Assembly: GCF_021545785.1 (NCBI RefSeq)
Contig: NZ_CP079801.1
Coordinates: 3,716,001-3,780,000 of the forward strand
Direction of reading: 5' to 3'
From: Halopseudomonas maritima
Lineage (GTDB): Bacteria; Pseudomonadota; Gammaproteobacteria; Pseudomonadales; Pseudomonadaceae
DNA length: 64,000 bases
Of the stretch, positions 43,081 to 52,425 are shown piece by piece (the first letter of the stretch is position 1; each line of letters starts with the position of its first letter). The notes under the pieces were generated by a model. That model was not told the DNA's origin, ran no database searches, and was given only the letters and a program-made list of their open reading frames with translations. The translations under genes were made by a program, and so were the position numbers.

Positions 43081-44502
43081 ATGAAACGGTTAGCTGCAGA
43101 GCGGTCGATGAGGGTTGCGGTGATGCAGGCCGCAAGAGGGTGCATTGCGCTTGGGCTGGGCATGTACGTGATGGGCGCCGCATGGGCGAGTGAACAGGGC
43201 GCCGATGCGCTGGGCAGCAGCCTGACGCCGATCGGAGCCAACCCGGCTGCGTCGGCCGATGGGGTAATCCCGGCGTGGACGCCACCCGGCGCGCAGGGCG
43301 GCGATTGGGCCTACGGTGAGTTGCGGGCAAAGCACTGGGTACACCGAGGCGACCAGCCGCTGTACTCGGTAAGCGCAGAGAACCAGGCCGAGCACACTGC
43401 GCGGCTGCTGCCGGGCCACGTCGAGATGCTCAAGCAGTTGCCGGGCTACCGCATGGACGTCTACCCGACCCGGCGCAGCTGCGATGTGCCCACGTTCGTG
43501 GCGCAGAACACGCGGCAGAACGTCGGCTTCGCGCAGCTCGATGACAGTGGTCTGGCGTTGCAGGAGGCCCATGTGCCGGGCATCCCTTTCCCCATGCCGA
43601 GCAATGGCGTCGAAGCTATGTGGAACATGAAAATGCGCTACCGCGGGCTGGCCTTCGATATGCCGCGCAATCAGGCCGCACTGTCGCCACGCCGTGGCAG
43701 CGACGACTGGCTGAAGATGCTGACCGATCAGATCGGTTTCTTCCCCTGGGCGCAGCAGCCCAGCGCGCGGTTCTCCGACTACGACCGGCTGGAAGTGGCG
43801 GGTTACTTCTCCTACTTCGCGCCCGCGGCGCTGGCTGGTCAGGCGGCGGTGTTGTCGATCCGCGCCGGTGCCGACTCGGAAACCTTCTACTATTTCCCAG
43901 GCCAGCGCAGGGTGCGCCGGATGCCGTCTTACTCCTACGACGCGCCGCAGATCGGACTGGATAACCAGTACAACGTCGATGAGATTTCGATGTTTACCGG
44001 CCAGCTCGACCGCTTCGACTGGACGCTGGTCGGCAAGCAGGAACTGCTGGTGCCGTACAACTCGTTCGGTCTGTACGACTTCAAGGCGCGCTTCGAGGAT
44101 GTGGCGCAGCGCGACTTTATCGCGCCGAGTCATCGCCGCTACGAACTGCACCGGGTTTGGGTAGTCGAGGCGCGCGTGCGTGACGGCATGCGTCACTCCG
44201 CGCCGAAACGCCTGTTCTACCTCGATGAAGACAGCTGGGCACCGCTCGCAGCGGTGGACTACGACGCTCAGGATCGGGTCGCCAAGGTACGCGAGGGCCA
44301 TCTGATTCCGGTCTACGAGACTGGCGGCTGTGACGTGCAGGCCTTTGCCCAGCACAACCTGATTGATGGTCGCTACCTGTTCGACAACAGCCCGCTGGGC
44401 TCCGGTACCGACCACCGCTGGCTGACCGAGCAGGGTAATAACCCGCGCTTGAAGCGCTCGTTCTACACCTCCGACAACCTGCGCGTCATCAGCGAACGCT
44501 GA
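43081..44502 (+). CDS. DUF1329 periplasmic/outer-membrane-associated protein
   Basis: 473 residues with an N-terminal signal region and the DUF1329 (LolB-like) fold: LTPIGANPAASADGVIPAW and GQRRVRRMPSYSYDAPQ are characteristic. The ATG at 43081 has an AGAGGAG ribosome site and replaces a longer frame of 17 extra residues. DUF1329, DUF1302, an MMPL exporter and a YCF48 protein often form a conserved set around genes for breakdown of hydrophobic compounds; the role is thought to be substrate passage across the envelope. Confidence 0.88.
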   Translation: MKRLAAERSMRVAVMQAARGCIALGLGMYVMGAAWASEQGADALGSSLTPIGANPAASADGVIPAWTPPGAQGGDWAYGELRAKHWVHRGDQPLYSVSAENQAEHTARLLPGHVEMLKQLPGYRMDVYPTRRSCDVPTFVAQNTRQNVGFAQLDDSGLALQEAHVPGIPFPMPSNGVEAMWNMKMRYRGLAFDMPRNQAALSPRRGSDDWLKMLTDQIGFFPWAQQPSARFSDYDRLEVAGYFSYFAPAALAGQAAVLSIRAGADSETFYYFPGQRRVRRMPSYSYDAPQIGLDNQYNVDEISMFTGQLDRFDWTLVGKQELLVPYNSFGLYDFKARFEDVAQRDFIAPSHRRYELHRVWVVEARVRDGMRHSAPKRLFYLDEDSWAPLAAVDYDAQDRVAKVREGHLIPVYETGGCDVQAFAQHNLIDGRYLFDNSPLGSGTDHRWLTEQGNNPRLKRSFYTSDNLRVISER

Positions 44503-44522
44503 GCCGAATCGAGGACCTGAAC

Positions 44523-46151
44523 ATGCATAAATCCATCTTCACTCTCTCCGGTGTTGCGCTGCTTGGCGCGTCTGTGCACAGCGCGGCGTTCACCTTCGAA
44601 CTTGGCGAGGTGAGCGGCGCCTTTGACTCGGTGATTTCCGCCGGCGCCGGCATGCGCACCGATTCCCCGTCCTGCGGTCTGGTGACCCAGGGCGCCCACG
44701 GCCACTCGGTGCCGAATGCCTGCCTCTCGCCGGTTGCCGGCATCGGCGATCAGGGCAATCTCAACTACGCCAAGGGCGATCTCTACACCGGCTACCTGAA
44801 GGGCGTTCACGAGCTGTTGCTGCGCCTGCCCGATGACTACACGGTGATGGCGCGCGGCAGCTGGAAGCGCGACTTCGCCGCCACCCGCACCAGCGGCACG
44901 CTGGGCTGGGATCGGCCACCCGGGGTAGACAGTGATGGCCTGTCCGATTCCGCCCGCGATGAGCTGGAGTTCAAGGCGCGCATGCTCGATCTGTGGGTCA
45001 GCAAGAGTTTCTATGTGGGTGACCGACGCCTGCGCGCACGCCTTGGCAACCAGGCGATCAACTGGGGGGAAAGCCTGTTCGCGTCCGGCGGCATCAACGA
45101 AACCAACGGCTACGATGTGATGGCGCTGTCCACGCCGGGCACCCAGCTGAAGGAGGCTCTGCTGCCGGCACCGATCTTCAGTCTGGCTGGCGGGCTGGGT
45201 GCGGGTCTGACCTTCGAGGCGTACTACCAGTTCGGCTGGGAGAAGACCGAACTGCCACCGGTAGGAAGCTACTGGTCTACTACCAACGCGCTGGGCGAGG
45301 GCATGAAAGCCTACGGCTACCGTGAGCGTGATGCGCGGGACAGTGGTCAGTGGGGGCTGTCGCTCAACTGGCAGCCGGCCAATACCGACCTCAATCTCGG
45401 CTTCTACGTGTTGCGCTACCACGACAAGCTGCCGTCGCTGTTCTTCGACCAGACCACCTTCGCACCGACCTGGGTCTACCCCGAAGACCGCATGCTTTAT
45501 GGCGTCAGCGCCAACTTCCCGGTCGGCGACTGGGCGGTGGGCACCGAGTTGTCGTATCGCCCTGAAGATGCCGTGGCGCTCAACCCTACCTTCGGCTGTA
45601 CGGGTAAGCAGGGTGAGTGCTGGCAGGACGAGAAGAAGTTCCAGTGGCACCTGACGGGCCTCTACAGCATGGTGCCGTCGAACAGCGGCTGGCTGCTGGA
45701 TCTGACCGGTGCCAGTACCGGTACCGTGCTGACCGAACTGGTCGTAGTGGAGTACCCGGACCTTGAGGATGAGTACAACGGCGAGCTGATCTCCGCTGGC
45801 GTCAACACATGGATGCTGGACCCGGCCGTGCTACCCACGGCGCAGGGCAACGGCACCACCTCCGGCATCAGCGCTGACCTCAGCCTGACCTACGACGGCA
45901 CGCTGATTCCGGGTTGGCAGGTCACGCCGGGCGTGTTTTATTCGCGCTCGCTCAAGGGCCGTACCCCGACGTTGGCTGCGCCCTATATGGACGGCGCCAG
46001 CAGCATGAACCTGTACCTGAACTTTGTGCGCAACCCAGGCACCTGGCAGGTGACGCTCAACTACGCGACCTTCATGGGCGGCGATACGCCCTATGACCAG
46101 TTGCTGGGAGATCGTGACTATGTCGGGCTCGTGCTCTCGCGCAACCTGTGA
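44523..46151 (+). CDS. DUF1302 outer-membrane beta-barrel protein
   Basis: 542 residues: signal peptide (ending near HSAAF), then a repeated amphipathic strand pattern with many aromatic turn residues and a C-terminal strand ending YVGLVLSRNL, as in porin-like barrels. It follows the DUF1329 gene by 20 bp and overlaps the exporter gene's possible GTG start. Probably the outer-membrane partner of the cassette. Confidence 0.88.
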   Translation: MHKSIFTLSGVALLGASVHSAAFTFELGEVSGAFDSVISAGAGMRTDSPSCGLVTQGAHGHSVPNACLSPVAGIGDQGNLNYAKGDLYTGYLKGVHELLLRLPDDYTVMARGSWKRDFAATRTSGTLGWDRPPGVDSDGLSDSARDELEFKARMLDLWVSKSFYVGDRRLRARLGNQAINWGESLFASGGINETNGYDVMALSTPGTQLKEALLPAPIFSLAGGLGAGLTFEAYYQFGWEKTELPPVGSYWSTTNALGEGMKAYGYRERDARDSGQWGLSLNWQPANTDLNLGFYVLRYHDKLPSLFFDQTTFAPTWVYPEDRMLYGVSANFPVGDWAVGTELSYRPEDAVALNPTFGCTGKQGECWQDEKKFQWHLTGLYSMVPSNSGWLLDLTGASTGTVLTELVVVEYPDLEDEYNGELISAGVNTWMLDPAVLPTAQGNGTTSGISADLSLTYDGTLIPGWQVTPGVFYSRSLKGRTPTLAAPYMDGASSMNLYLNFVRNPGTWQVTLNYATFMGGDTPYDQLLGDRDYVGLVLSRNL

Positions 46152-46162
46152 AGCAGGGTCAG

Positions 46163-48550
46163 ATGATGCCGACTGAAGCGCAATCCAAGACGCCGCGCGG
46201 CCTGCTGTCGCGCCTGGAGTGCCGGCTGTTCGAGTACCGCAAGGCGGTACTCTGGCTGCTGGCGCTGTTCACCCTGGTGATGGGCTGGTTTGCCCTGCAG
46301 CTGCGGATGGACGCCGGGTTTGAGAAGCAGTTGCCGATCGGCCACGAGTACATCGACACCTTCTCGACCTACCGCGACGATCTGCTCGGCGCCAATCGCC
46401 TGATTGTGGTGGTGCGCGCCCGTGATGGCGAGATCTGGAGCAGCGACGGGTTGCGGCGGCTGTATGACGTGACCCAGACAGTGACCTATCTGCCGTTCGT
46501 GCAGCGTGCCAGCGTGCTGTCGCTGTGGACGCCCAACGCCTTCGTCAACGAGATCACCGAAGAGGGTTTTCGCGCCGATCCGCTGGTACCGGGCACGGTC
46601 ACGCCGGAGCACCTCGGAGCCGAGGAGATCGCTGCAATTGCCCACTCCACGGCGCAGGGCGGTTTTGTCGGCACGCTGGTCTCGCGTGATCAGCGCAGCG
46701 CGATGGTCAGTGCCGAGCTCAAGGAGTTTGACGCCGACGGCAAGCGGCTGGATTACATGGCCTTCAACCGGCTGCTGGAGTCCGAGTTGCGGCAGCGCTT
46801 CGAGGATGCGGCGTTCGAGATCCAGATCATCGGCTTCGCCAAGCAGGTTGGCGACATTGCCGAAGGCGCGGTCAGCGTGCTGGAGTTCTGTCTGCTGGCA
46901 TTGTTGCTGACCGGTCTGGCGGTCTACTGGTACTGCCACTCGATTCGCCTGACGTTGCTGGCGCTGGGTTGCTCGCTGGCGTCGTTGATCTGGCAGTTTG
47001 GCTCGCTGCGCTTGCTGGGTTTCGGCCTTGATCCGCTGGCCGTGCTGGTGCCGTTTCTGGTGTTTGCGATCGGCGTCTCCCACGGCGTTCAGCAGATCAA
47101 CTTCATCGTGCGCGAGATTGCGTTGGGCAAGAGCACCCACGACGCCGCCCGGGCGAGTTTCAGCGGGTTGCTGATACCGGGCGTGTTGGCACTGGTTACC
47201 GCCTTTGTTTCGTTCATCACCCTGTGGCTGATCCCGATTCCGATGGTGCGTGAGCTGGCGATCACCGCGTCGCTGGGGGTTGGCTACAAGATCATCACCA
47301 ATCTGCTGATGCTGCCGCTGGTGGCGTCCATGCTGACCCTGGGCGCGGACTACGCGCAGATTGCCGAGCGGTCACGCCAGCAGCGCGCCAACTGGCTGCG
47401 CGGCGTTGCCGGGTTGGCGCAATGGTCGCGTGCACGCTGGGTGCTGACTGCCGCCGCGCTGCTGCTGGGGGTGGCGGTCTGGCAGAGCCACGGCCGGGTG
47501 GTTGGCTCGCTGCAGGCGGGTGCGCCGGAGCTGCGCAGCGAGGCGCGCTTCAATCAGGACGCGCTCGCCATCGCCAGCGGCTACGACATCGGACTCGATT
47601 GGTTGAGCGTGGTATTTGAGCAGGAAGCAGGCGGCTGTGAACAGGTCGCGCTGGGGCAATATCAGGATCGCTTTGTCTGGGCCATGCAGGGCGTGCCGGG
47701 CGTGCTCTCGGTGCAGTCGTTCTCGACCGCCATGCGGCAGTACAACGAGGGCTACAACGAAGGCAACCCGAAGATGAGCGTGGTGCCGGTGGACCCGCTC
47801 AACTATTCGGCGCTGGCCACTGAAGTGGCGCGCACGCCGGGTCTGATGCGCGCCGATTGCAGCATGACAGCCACGCACCTGTTCCTCGCTGACCACAAGG
47901 CAGCGACCATCAGTACGGTGATCGAGGCGGTCAAGGCGTTCCGCGCCGAGCACGCGGCAGCGGGCATTCGGCTGCGTCTGGCCTCGGGTAACGCCGGGGT
48001 GCTGGCGGCGGTCAATGAGGAGGTCGAGAAGAGCGAGTTGCCGATGCTGCTGTATGTCTACGCGGCCATCGCGCTGCTGGTGTTTTTGGTTTATCGCGAC
48101 TGGCGGGCGGTACTGATCTGCTGCCTGCCGCTGACCATCGGTACCTTCATCGGTTACTGGTTCATGAAGGAGCTGCAGATCGGTCTGACCATCGCCACCC
48201 TGCCGGTGATGGTGCTGGCGGTGGGGATTGGCGTGGATTACGCGTTCTACATCTACAACCGTCTGCAGCTGCACCTGAGTCACGGCCAGCCGATCGTCAA
48301 GGCGGCGGAGCACGCTCTGCTGGAGGTGGGTGTGGCAACCATCTTTACCGCCATCACGCTGGCCATCGGCGTCGCCACCTGGGCGTTTTCCGAACTGCAA
48401 TTTCAGGCGGACATGGGGCTGCTGCTGGCCTTCATGTTCATCGTCAACATGGTCATGGCGATGACGGTGCTGCCCGCGTTTGCCGTGCTGCTGGAGCGCA
48501 TTGCGCCGCGGCGCACGCCGCTGCGGGTCAGTGATGCGCTGCTGCACTAA
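46163..48550 (+). CDS. MMPL/RND-superfamily transporter
   Basis: About 795 residues with two similar halves: each has a membrane helix, a large periplasmic loop and five more helices (about 220-400 and 625-790). Signature segments are FAIGVSHGVQQINF and VGIGVDYAFYIYNR. It fits MMPL-type proton-driven exporters of lipids and hydrophobic compounds. I prefer the ATG at 46163, preceded by AGGG, although a GTG at 46148 overlapping the DUF1302 stop would add five residues. Confidence 0.88.
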   Translation: MMPTEAQSKTPRGLLSRLECRLFEYRKAVLWLLALFTLVMGWFALQLRMDAGFEKQLPIGHEYIDTFSTYRDDLLGANRLIVVVRARDGEIWSSDGLRRLYDVTQTVTYLPFVQRASVLSLWTPNAFVNEITEEGFRADPLVPGTVTPEHLGAEEIAAIAHSTAQGGFVGTLVSRDQRSAMVSAELKEFDADGKRLDYMAFNRLLESELRQRFEDAAFEIQIIGFAKQVGDIAEGAVSVLEFCLLALLLTGLAVYWYCHSIRLTLLALGCSLASLIWQFGSLRLLGFGLDPLAVLVPFLVFAIGVSHGVQQINFIVREIALGKSTHDAARASFSGLLIPGVLALVTAFVSFITLWLIPIPMVRELAITASLGVGYKIITNLLMLPLVASMLTLGADYAQIAERSRQQRANWLRGVAGLAQWSRARWVLTAAALLLGVAVWQSHGRVVGSLQAGAPELRSEARFNQDALAIASGYDIGLDWLSVVFEQEAGGCEQVALGQYQDRFVWAMQGVPGVLSVQSFSTAMRQYNEGYNEGNPKMSVVPVDPLNYSALATEVARTPGLMRADCSMTATHLFLADHKAATISTVIEAVKAFRAEHAAAGIRLRLASGNAGVLAAVNEEVEKSELPMLLYVYAAIALLVFLVYRDWRAVLICCLPLTIGTFIGYWFMKELQIGLTIATLPVMVLAVGIGVDYAFYIYNRLQLHLSHGQPIVKAAEHALLEVGVATIFTAITLAIGVATWAFSELQFQADMGLLLAFMFIVNMVMAMTVLPAFAVLLERIAPRRTPLRVSDALLH

Positions 48551-48560
48551 GGAGCTTTGG

Positions 48561-49532
48561 ATGAATCCGATACCTCTGTTGCTGGCGGCGGCGCTGGCAC
48601 TCACGCCGTTCGCTGCCGGCGCGCTGGAGCCGGTCCCGGCGGTGCCCAGCAAGATCGCCAGCGAGGCAACCATGCTGGCAGCCACCCGCGCCGGTGAGCG
48701 CATTGTGGCGGTGGGGGATCACGGCGTCGTGCTGCTGTCCGATGACAATGGCGCGGGCTTCCGGCAGGCAGGGGCGGTGCCGCTGTCCAGCCCGCTGACC
48801 GCGGTCAGCTTCATCAACGCCCAGACCGGCTGGGCGGTCGGCCACTGGGGCAGCATTCTGCTCAGTGAAGACGGCGGTGAGAACTGGCGGATCCAGCGGC
48901 TCACGCCGCATGACGATCGCCCGCTGTTTGCCGTGCACTTCTTCGATCAGCGCGACGGCGTAGCCGTGGGCCTCTGGTCGCAGGTGCTGATTACCCGCGA
49001 TGGCGGCCGCAGCTGGCAGGAACAGAGCCTGCCGCCGCCACCGGGTGCCAGACGTGCCGACCTCAACTTGATGAGCCTGTTTACCGACGCGCAGGGGCGT
49101 CTCTACGCCGCTGCCGAGAGCGGCAAGGTGTTGCGTTCAGCTGACCGCGGGTTGACCTGGCGCTATCTCGATACCGGCTACAGCGGCAGTTTCTGGACCG
49201 GTGCGGTGTTGGCAGACGGTCGCCTGCTGGTTGGTGGCCAGCGCGGCACCCTGATGCGTGGCAGTGCCGATGGGCAGGCGTGGCAAACCGTTGAGCTGGG
49301 CAGCAAAAGCTCAATCACCGGGATTGCGGTGCGCGGCAACCGGGTGGACGTCATCGGGCTTGATGGCCTGCTGGCACGCAGTCTGGATGGCGGGCGCAGC
49401 TTCCAGCTCGATACGCGCGCCGATGGCATCGGCTTGACAGCGCTGCAGGCCGACGGGGCTGGTCTGTTGCTGTTCTCTCGTCGCGGTGTGCTGCCGCGCA
49501 GTGAGATCAGCACGGCGGCCAGCGTGCCATGA
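48561..49532 (+). CDS. YCF48/BNR-repeat periplasmic protein
   Basis: 323 residues: signal peptide ending in GALE, followed by a beta-propeller of BNR-like repeats (SEDGGENW, TRDGGRSW, SADRGLTW, SLDGGRSF). Such YCF48-related proteins accompany DUF1329/DUF1302/MMPL genes. The ATG at 48561, 11 bp after the exporter stop, has AGGAG upstream; an open frame reaching back into the exporter is not used. Confidence 0.88.
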   Translation: MNPIPLLLAAALALTPFAAGALEPVPAVPSKIASEATMLAATRAGERIVAVGDHGVVLLSDDNGAGFRQAGAVPLSSPLTAVSFINAQTGWAVGHWGSILLSEDGGENWRIQRLTPHDDRPLFAVHFFDQRDGVAVGLWSQVLITRDGGRSWQEQSLPPPPGARRADLNLMSLFTDAQGRLYAAAESGKVLRSADRGLTWRYLDTGYSGSFWTGAVLADGRLLVGGQRGTLMRGSADGQAWQTVELGSKSSITGIAVRGNRVDVIGLDGLLARSLDGGRSFQLDTRADGIGLTALQADGAGLLLFSRRGVLPRSEISTAASVP

Positions 49533-49642
49533 CCGGACGTGGTCACTTTGGCGGTTATCTGCGCCTGCGTCTGCGCTCGCGCCCCGGGCGCTGCGCCGAA
49601 ACGGCGCCTGATCAGCAATCACCCAACGCTCCAGGAGCAATC

Positions 49643-50521
49643 ATGAGTTTGCGTTATTTGCCTAACACTGCGTCGATTGACGAGATCGTGGAGGTCATCC
49701 GTGAGGATGGTGGCGTCATCATTCGCGGGTTTCTGAAACCACGCATCCTGCGCGGCCTGCGTCAGGATCTGCTGCCGCGGCTGGAAGGCACACCCGGTGG
49801 CGAAGACGCCTACTTTGCGGGCGCCCAGACCGGGCGGCTGTCGCGCTTGTTTGCACGCAGCAAATACATGGTGGATCTGGCGCTGAACCCGCTGTTTCTG
49901 CAGAGTGCCAGAGCCCTTCTGCAGACGCCGATCAACGGCTGGAGTGGCGAGGTGCGACACGAGATCGCGCCGGATATTCAGGTTGGCGTCACCCAGGCGA
50001 TTCAGATCCGCCCGGGTCAGGGAAAGCAGCCGTTGCACCGGGATGATAGCGTCTGGCTCTGGCGGCACCCTCACTATGGCCGCGAGGCGCGCCTGCAGAT
50101 CATGGTGGCGTTGTCGGCGTTCAGCCGCGAGAACGGGGCTACCCATGTGATTCCCGGCAGCCATCGCTGGGATGACGAGCGCATGCCCACTGAGGCGGAG
50201 TCGGTGCAGGCCGAGATGGAGCCGGGTGACGCGTTGCTGTGGGTCGGCTCGACCTATCACGGCGGTGGCGAGAACCGTACCAGTACGCCGCGCACTGGCC
50301 TGACCATGGCCTATGATCTGGCCATTCTGCGGCAGGAAGAAAACCACTTTCTGTCTCTGCCGCTGGAGCGGGTGCGACAGTTTCCGGAGGAGCTGCAGCG
50401 CCTGCTTGGCTGGTCCTGCAGCGCGACGTTCATGGGTTGGGTGGAGCTCAATGGCCAGTTTGTAGACCCGCACACGCTGCTGCAGCGCGCCGATTTTCGC
50501 GAGCCGGGGCAGCTTGGCTGA
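49643..50521 (+). CDS. Phytanoyl-CoA-dioxygenase-family Fe(II)/2-oxoglutarate oxygenase
   Basis: 292 residues. The iron triad is H132-R-D134 (LHRDDSVW) and H206 (STYHGGGEN); R213 or R217 could hold 2-oxoglutarate. The family hydroxylates diverse lipophilic or amino-acid-like substrates, so no substrate is assigned. The ATG at 49643 has a CAGGAG ribosome site. It is 110 bp after the YCF48 gene and ends the cassette. Confidence 0.87.
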   Translation: MSLRYLPNTASIDEIVEVIREDGGVIIRGFLKPRILRGLRQDLLPRLEGTPGGEDAYFAGAQTGRLSRLFARSKYMVDLALNPLFLQSARALLQTPINGWSGEVRHEIAPDIQVGVTQAIQIRPGQGKQPLHRDDSVWLWRHPHYGREARLQIMVALSAFSRENGATHVIPGSHRWDDERMPTEAESVQAEMEPGDALLWVGSTYHGGGENRTSTPRTGLTMAYDLAILRQEENHFLSLPLERVRQFPEELQRLLGWSCSATFMGWVELNGQFVDPHTLLQRADFREPGQLG

Positions 50522-50628
50522 GAGGCTGACGCCACTGGCTAGTCTGTTCGACAGGTGTCCCCGCAGGCGCGCCGCACCCGTTCTGTTCAGGCTTACAGAG
50601 GGGGAGGGGATGCGGGTTTGCGTTGGCA

Positions 50629-50754
50629 CAGGCACATGGCCAACTGGGAGGGTTCAACAACCGGATCAAGGCAATAAAACGCATGGCCTACGGTTACCGG
50701 AATAACGAGTTCCTCTGTATGAGAATCAAGCGCAGCTATCCCGGAGTTTTATGA
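50629..50754 (+). pseudogene. C-terminal remnant of an ISL3-family transposase
   Basis: The last 41 codons before TGA at 50752-50754 include GGFNNRIKAIKRMAYGYRNN and end EFLCMRIKRSYPGVL. The N-N-x-I-K-x-I-K-R-x-A-Y-G-Y-R run and terminal FPG/YPG-like ending are the ISL3 transposase C-terminus. No start or upstream transposase domain is present, so it is a decayed fragment. I see no inverted repeats or target duplications. Confidence 0.75.
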
Positions 50755-50757
50755 AGA

Positions 50758-50790
50758 ATAAAAAAAGGGGCTGCCGGTTGGCAGCCCCTT
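50758..50790 (-). terminator. Intrinsic terminator of aceA
   Basis: AAGGGGCTGCC pairs with GGCAGCCCCTT across a four-base loop; on the minus strand the stem is followed by a run of T (the A-run at 50758-50766). It lies 40 bp beyond the aceA stop. Confidence 0.92.
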
Positions 50791-50829
50791 CTCTACACCT
50801 GAGCCCGGAGGCTCGGAATCAGCAGGCTA

Positions 50830-52425
50830 TTAGCCGAACTGGTTCATGGTGTTGTCTTTACCGCTTGCCTTCAGAGCAGCTTCGCCAGCGAAGTACTCTT
50901 TATGGTTGTCGCCGATGTCGGAGCCAGCCATGTTCTGGTGCTTGACGCAGGCGATACCCTGGCGCAGTTCCTGGCGCTGAACGCCTTTCACGTAAGCCAG
51001 CATGCCTTGCTCTGCGAAGTAGCCTTTTGCCAGGTTGTCGGTAGACAGTGCGGCAGTGTGGTAAGTCGGCAGAGTGATCAGGTGGTGGAAGATGCCAGCG
51101 TGTGCCGAACCATCGCGTTGGAAGGTGCGGATACGCTCGTCAGCTTCGGCAGCCAGTTCGGACTCGTCGTAGTCAACGCTCATCAGGTTGGCACGATCGT
51201 AGGCAGAAACGTCTTTGCCAGCTTCAGTCCAGGCATCGAATACCTGCTGACGGAAGTTCAGAGTCCAGTTGAAGGACGGGCTGTTGTTGTAAACCAGCTT
51301 GGCGTTCGGGATGACTTCGCGTACGCGGTCAACCATGCCTTTGATCTGGCCAACGTGCGGCTTCTCGGTTTCGATCCACAGCATGTCTGCGCCGTTCTGC
51401 AGGGAAGTGATGCAGTCCAGTACGCAGCGGTCTTCACCAGTGCCCTTGCGGAACTGGAACAGGTTGGACGGCAGACGCTTGGGACGCAGCAGCTTGCCGT
51501 CGCGCTTGATAACAACGTCGCCGTTGCCCAGTTCAGCATCGGAGATTTCGTCGCAATCCAGGAAGCTGTTGTACAGGTCGCCCAGGTCACCCGGCTCAGC
51601 GGTAACAGCGATCTGCTTGGTCAGGCCAGCGCCCAGGGAGTCGGTACGAGCAACGATCACGCCGTTGTCGATGCCCAGTTCCAGGAATGCGTAGCGAACA
51701 GCGTTGATCTTGGCCAGGAAGTCAGCGTGCGGAACGGTAACTTTACCGTCTTGGTGGCCGCACTGCTTCTCGTCGGAAACCTGGTTTTCGATCTGGATGC
51801 AGCAAGCACCCGCTTCGATCATTTTCTTGGCCAGCAGGTAGGTCGCTTCAGCGTTACCGAAACCAGCGTCGATGTCAGCGATGATCGGCACAACGTGAGT
51901 TTCGTAGTTGTCGATCTGGTTCTGGATGTCAGCGGCCTTGGCTTCGTCGCCAGCTTCGCGAGCAGCGTCCAGAGCAGTGAACAGCAGGTCCAGTTCGCGA
52001 GCGTCAGCCTGGCGCAGGAAGGTGTACAGCTCTTCGATCAGAGCGGCAACAGAAGTCTTCTCGTGCATGGATTGGTCAGGCAGCGGACCGAAGTCGGAAC
52101 GCAGCGCAGCAACCATCCAGCCGGACAGGTACAGGTAGCGCTTGTTGGTGGTTTTCAGGTGCTTCTTGATGGAGATCAGCTTCTGCTGACCGATGAAGCC
52201 GTGCCAGCAACCCAGAGACTGAGTGTACACAGAGGAGTCGGCGTCGTACTCAGCCATGTCCTTGCGCATGATGTCTGCGGTGTACTGAGCGACTTCCAGA
52301 CCGGTCTTGAAGCGGTTCTGAACACGCATACGAGCTACGTATTCCGGGTTGATGGCACTCCAGGAGCTGCCCATTTTCTCTTTCAGAGCGGCAACGGCCT
52401 TGATCTCATTTTGGTAAGCTGACAT
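50830..52425 (-). CDS. aceA: Isocitrate lyase
   Basis: 531 residues, the long Pseudomonas-type isocitrate lyase. The catalytic loop KQCGHQ is at about 220-225. It splits isocitrate to glyoxylate and succinate for the glyoxylate shunt. The ATG at 52425 gives the family start MSAYQNEIKAV and has an AAGGA ribosome site; an upstream TTG would add two residues. The long 418-bp region upstream has no gene. Confidence 0.97.
   Translation of the reverse strand: MSAYQNEIKAVAALKEKMGSSWSAINPEYVARMRVQNRFKTGLEVAQYTADIMRKDMAEYDADSSVYTQSLGCWHGFIGQQKLISIKKHLKTTNKRYLYLSGWMVAALRSDFGPLPDQSMHEKTSVAALIEELYTFLRQADARELDLLFTALDAAREAGDEAKAADIQNQIDNYETHVVPIIADIDAGFGNAEATYLLAKKMIEAGACCIQIENQVSDEKQCGHQDGKVTVPHADFLAKINAVRYAFLELGIDNGVIVARTDSLGAGLTKQIAVTAEPGDLGDLYNSFLDCDEISDAELGNGDVVIKRDGKLLRPKRLPSNLFQFRKGTGEDRCVLDCITSLQNGADMLWIETEKPHVGQIKGMVDRVREVIPNAKLVYNNSPSFNWTLNFRQQVFDAWTEAGKDVSAYDRANLMSVDYDESELAAEADERIRTFQRDGSAHAGIFHHLITLPTYHTAALSTDNLAKGYFAEQGMLAYVKGVQRQELRQGIACVKHQNMAGSDIGDNHKEYFAGEAALKASGKDNTMNQFG

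Larger units (their letters stand above)
50522..50829. other. Gap between the dioxygenase gene and aceA
   Basis: This 308-bp gap holds the ISL3 transposase remnant (about 50629-50754) and the aceA terminator (50758-50790). The first 100 bp shows nothing clear. Confidence 0.6.

Noticed and set aside
50902..52422. 506-codon plus-strand open frame opposite aceA
   Set aside because: Val/Gln-rich shadow of a highly conserved isocitrate lyase.
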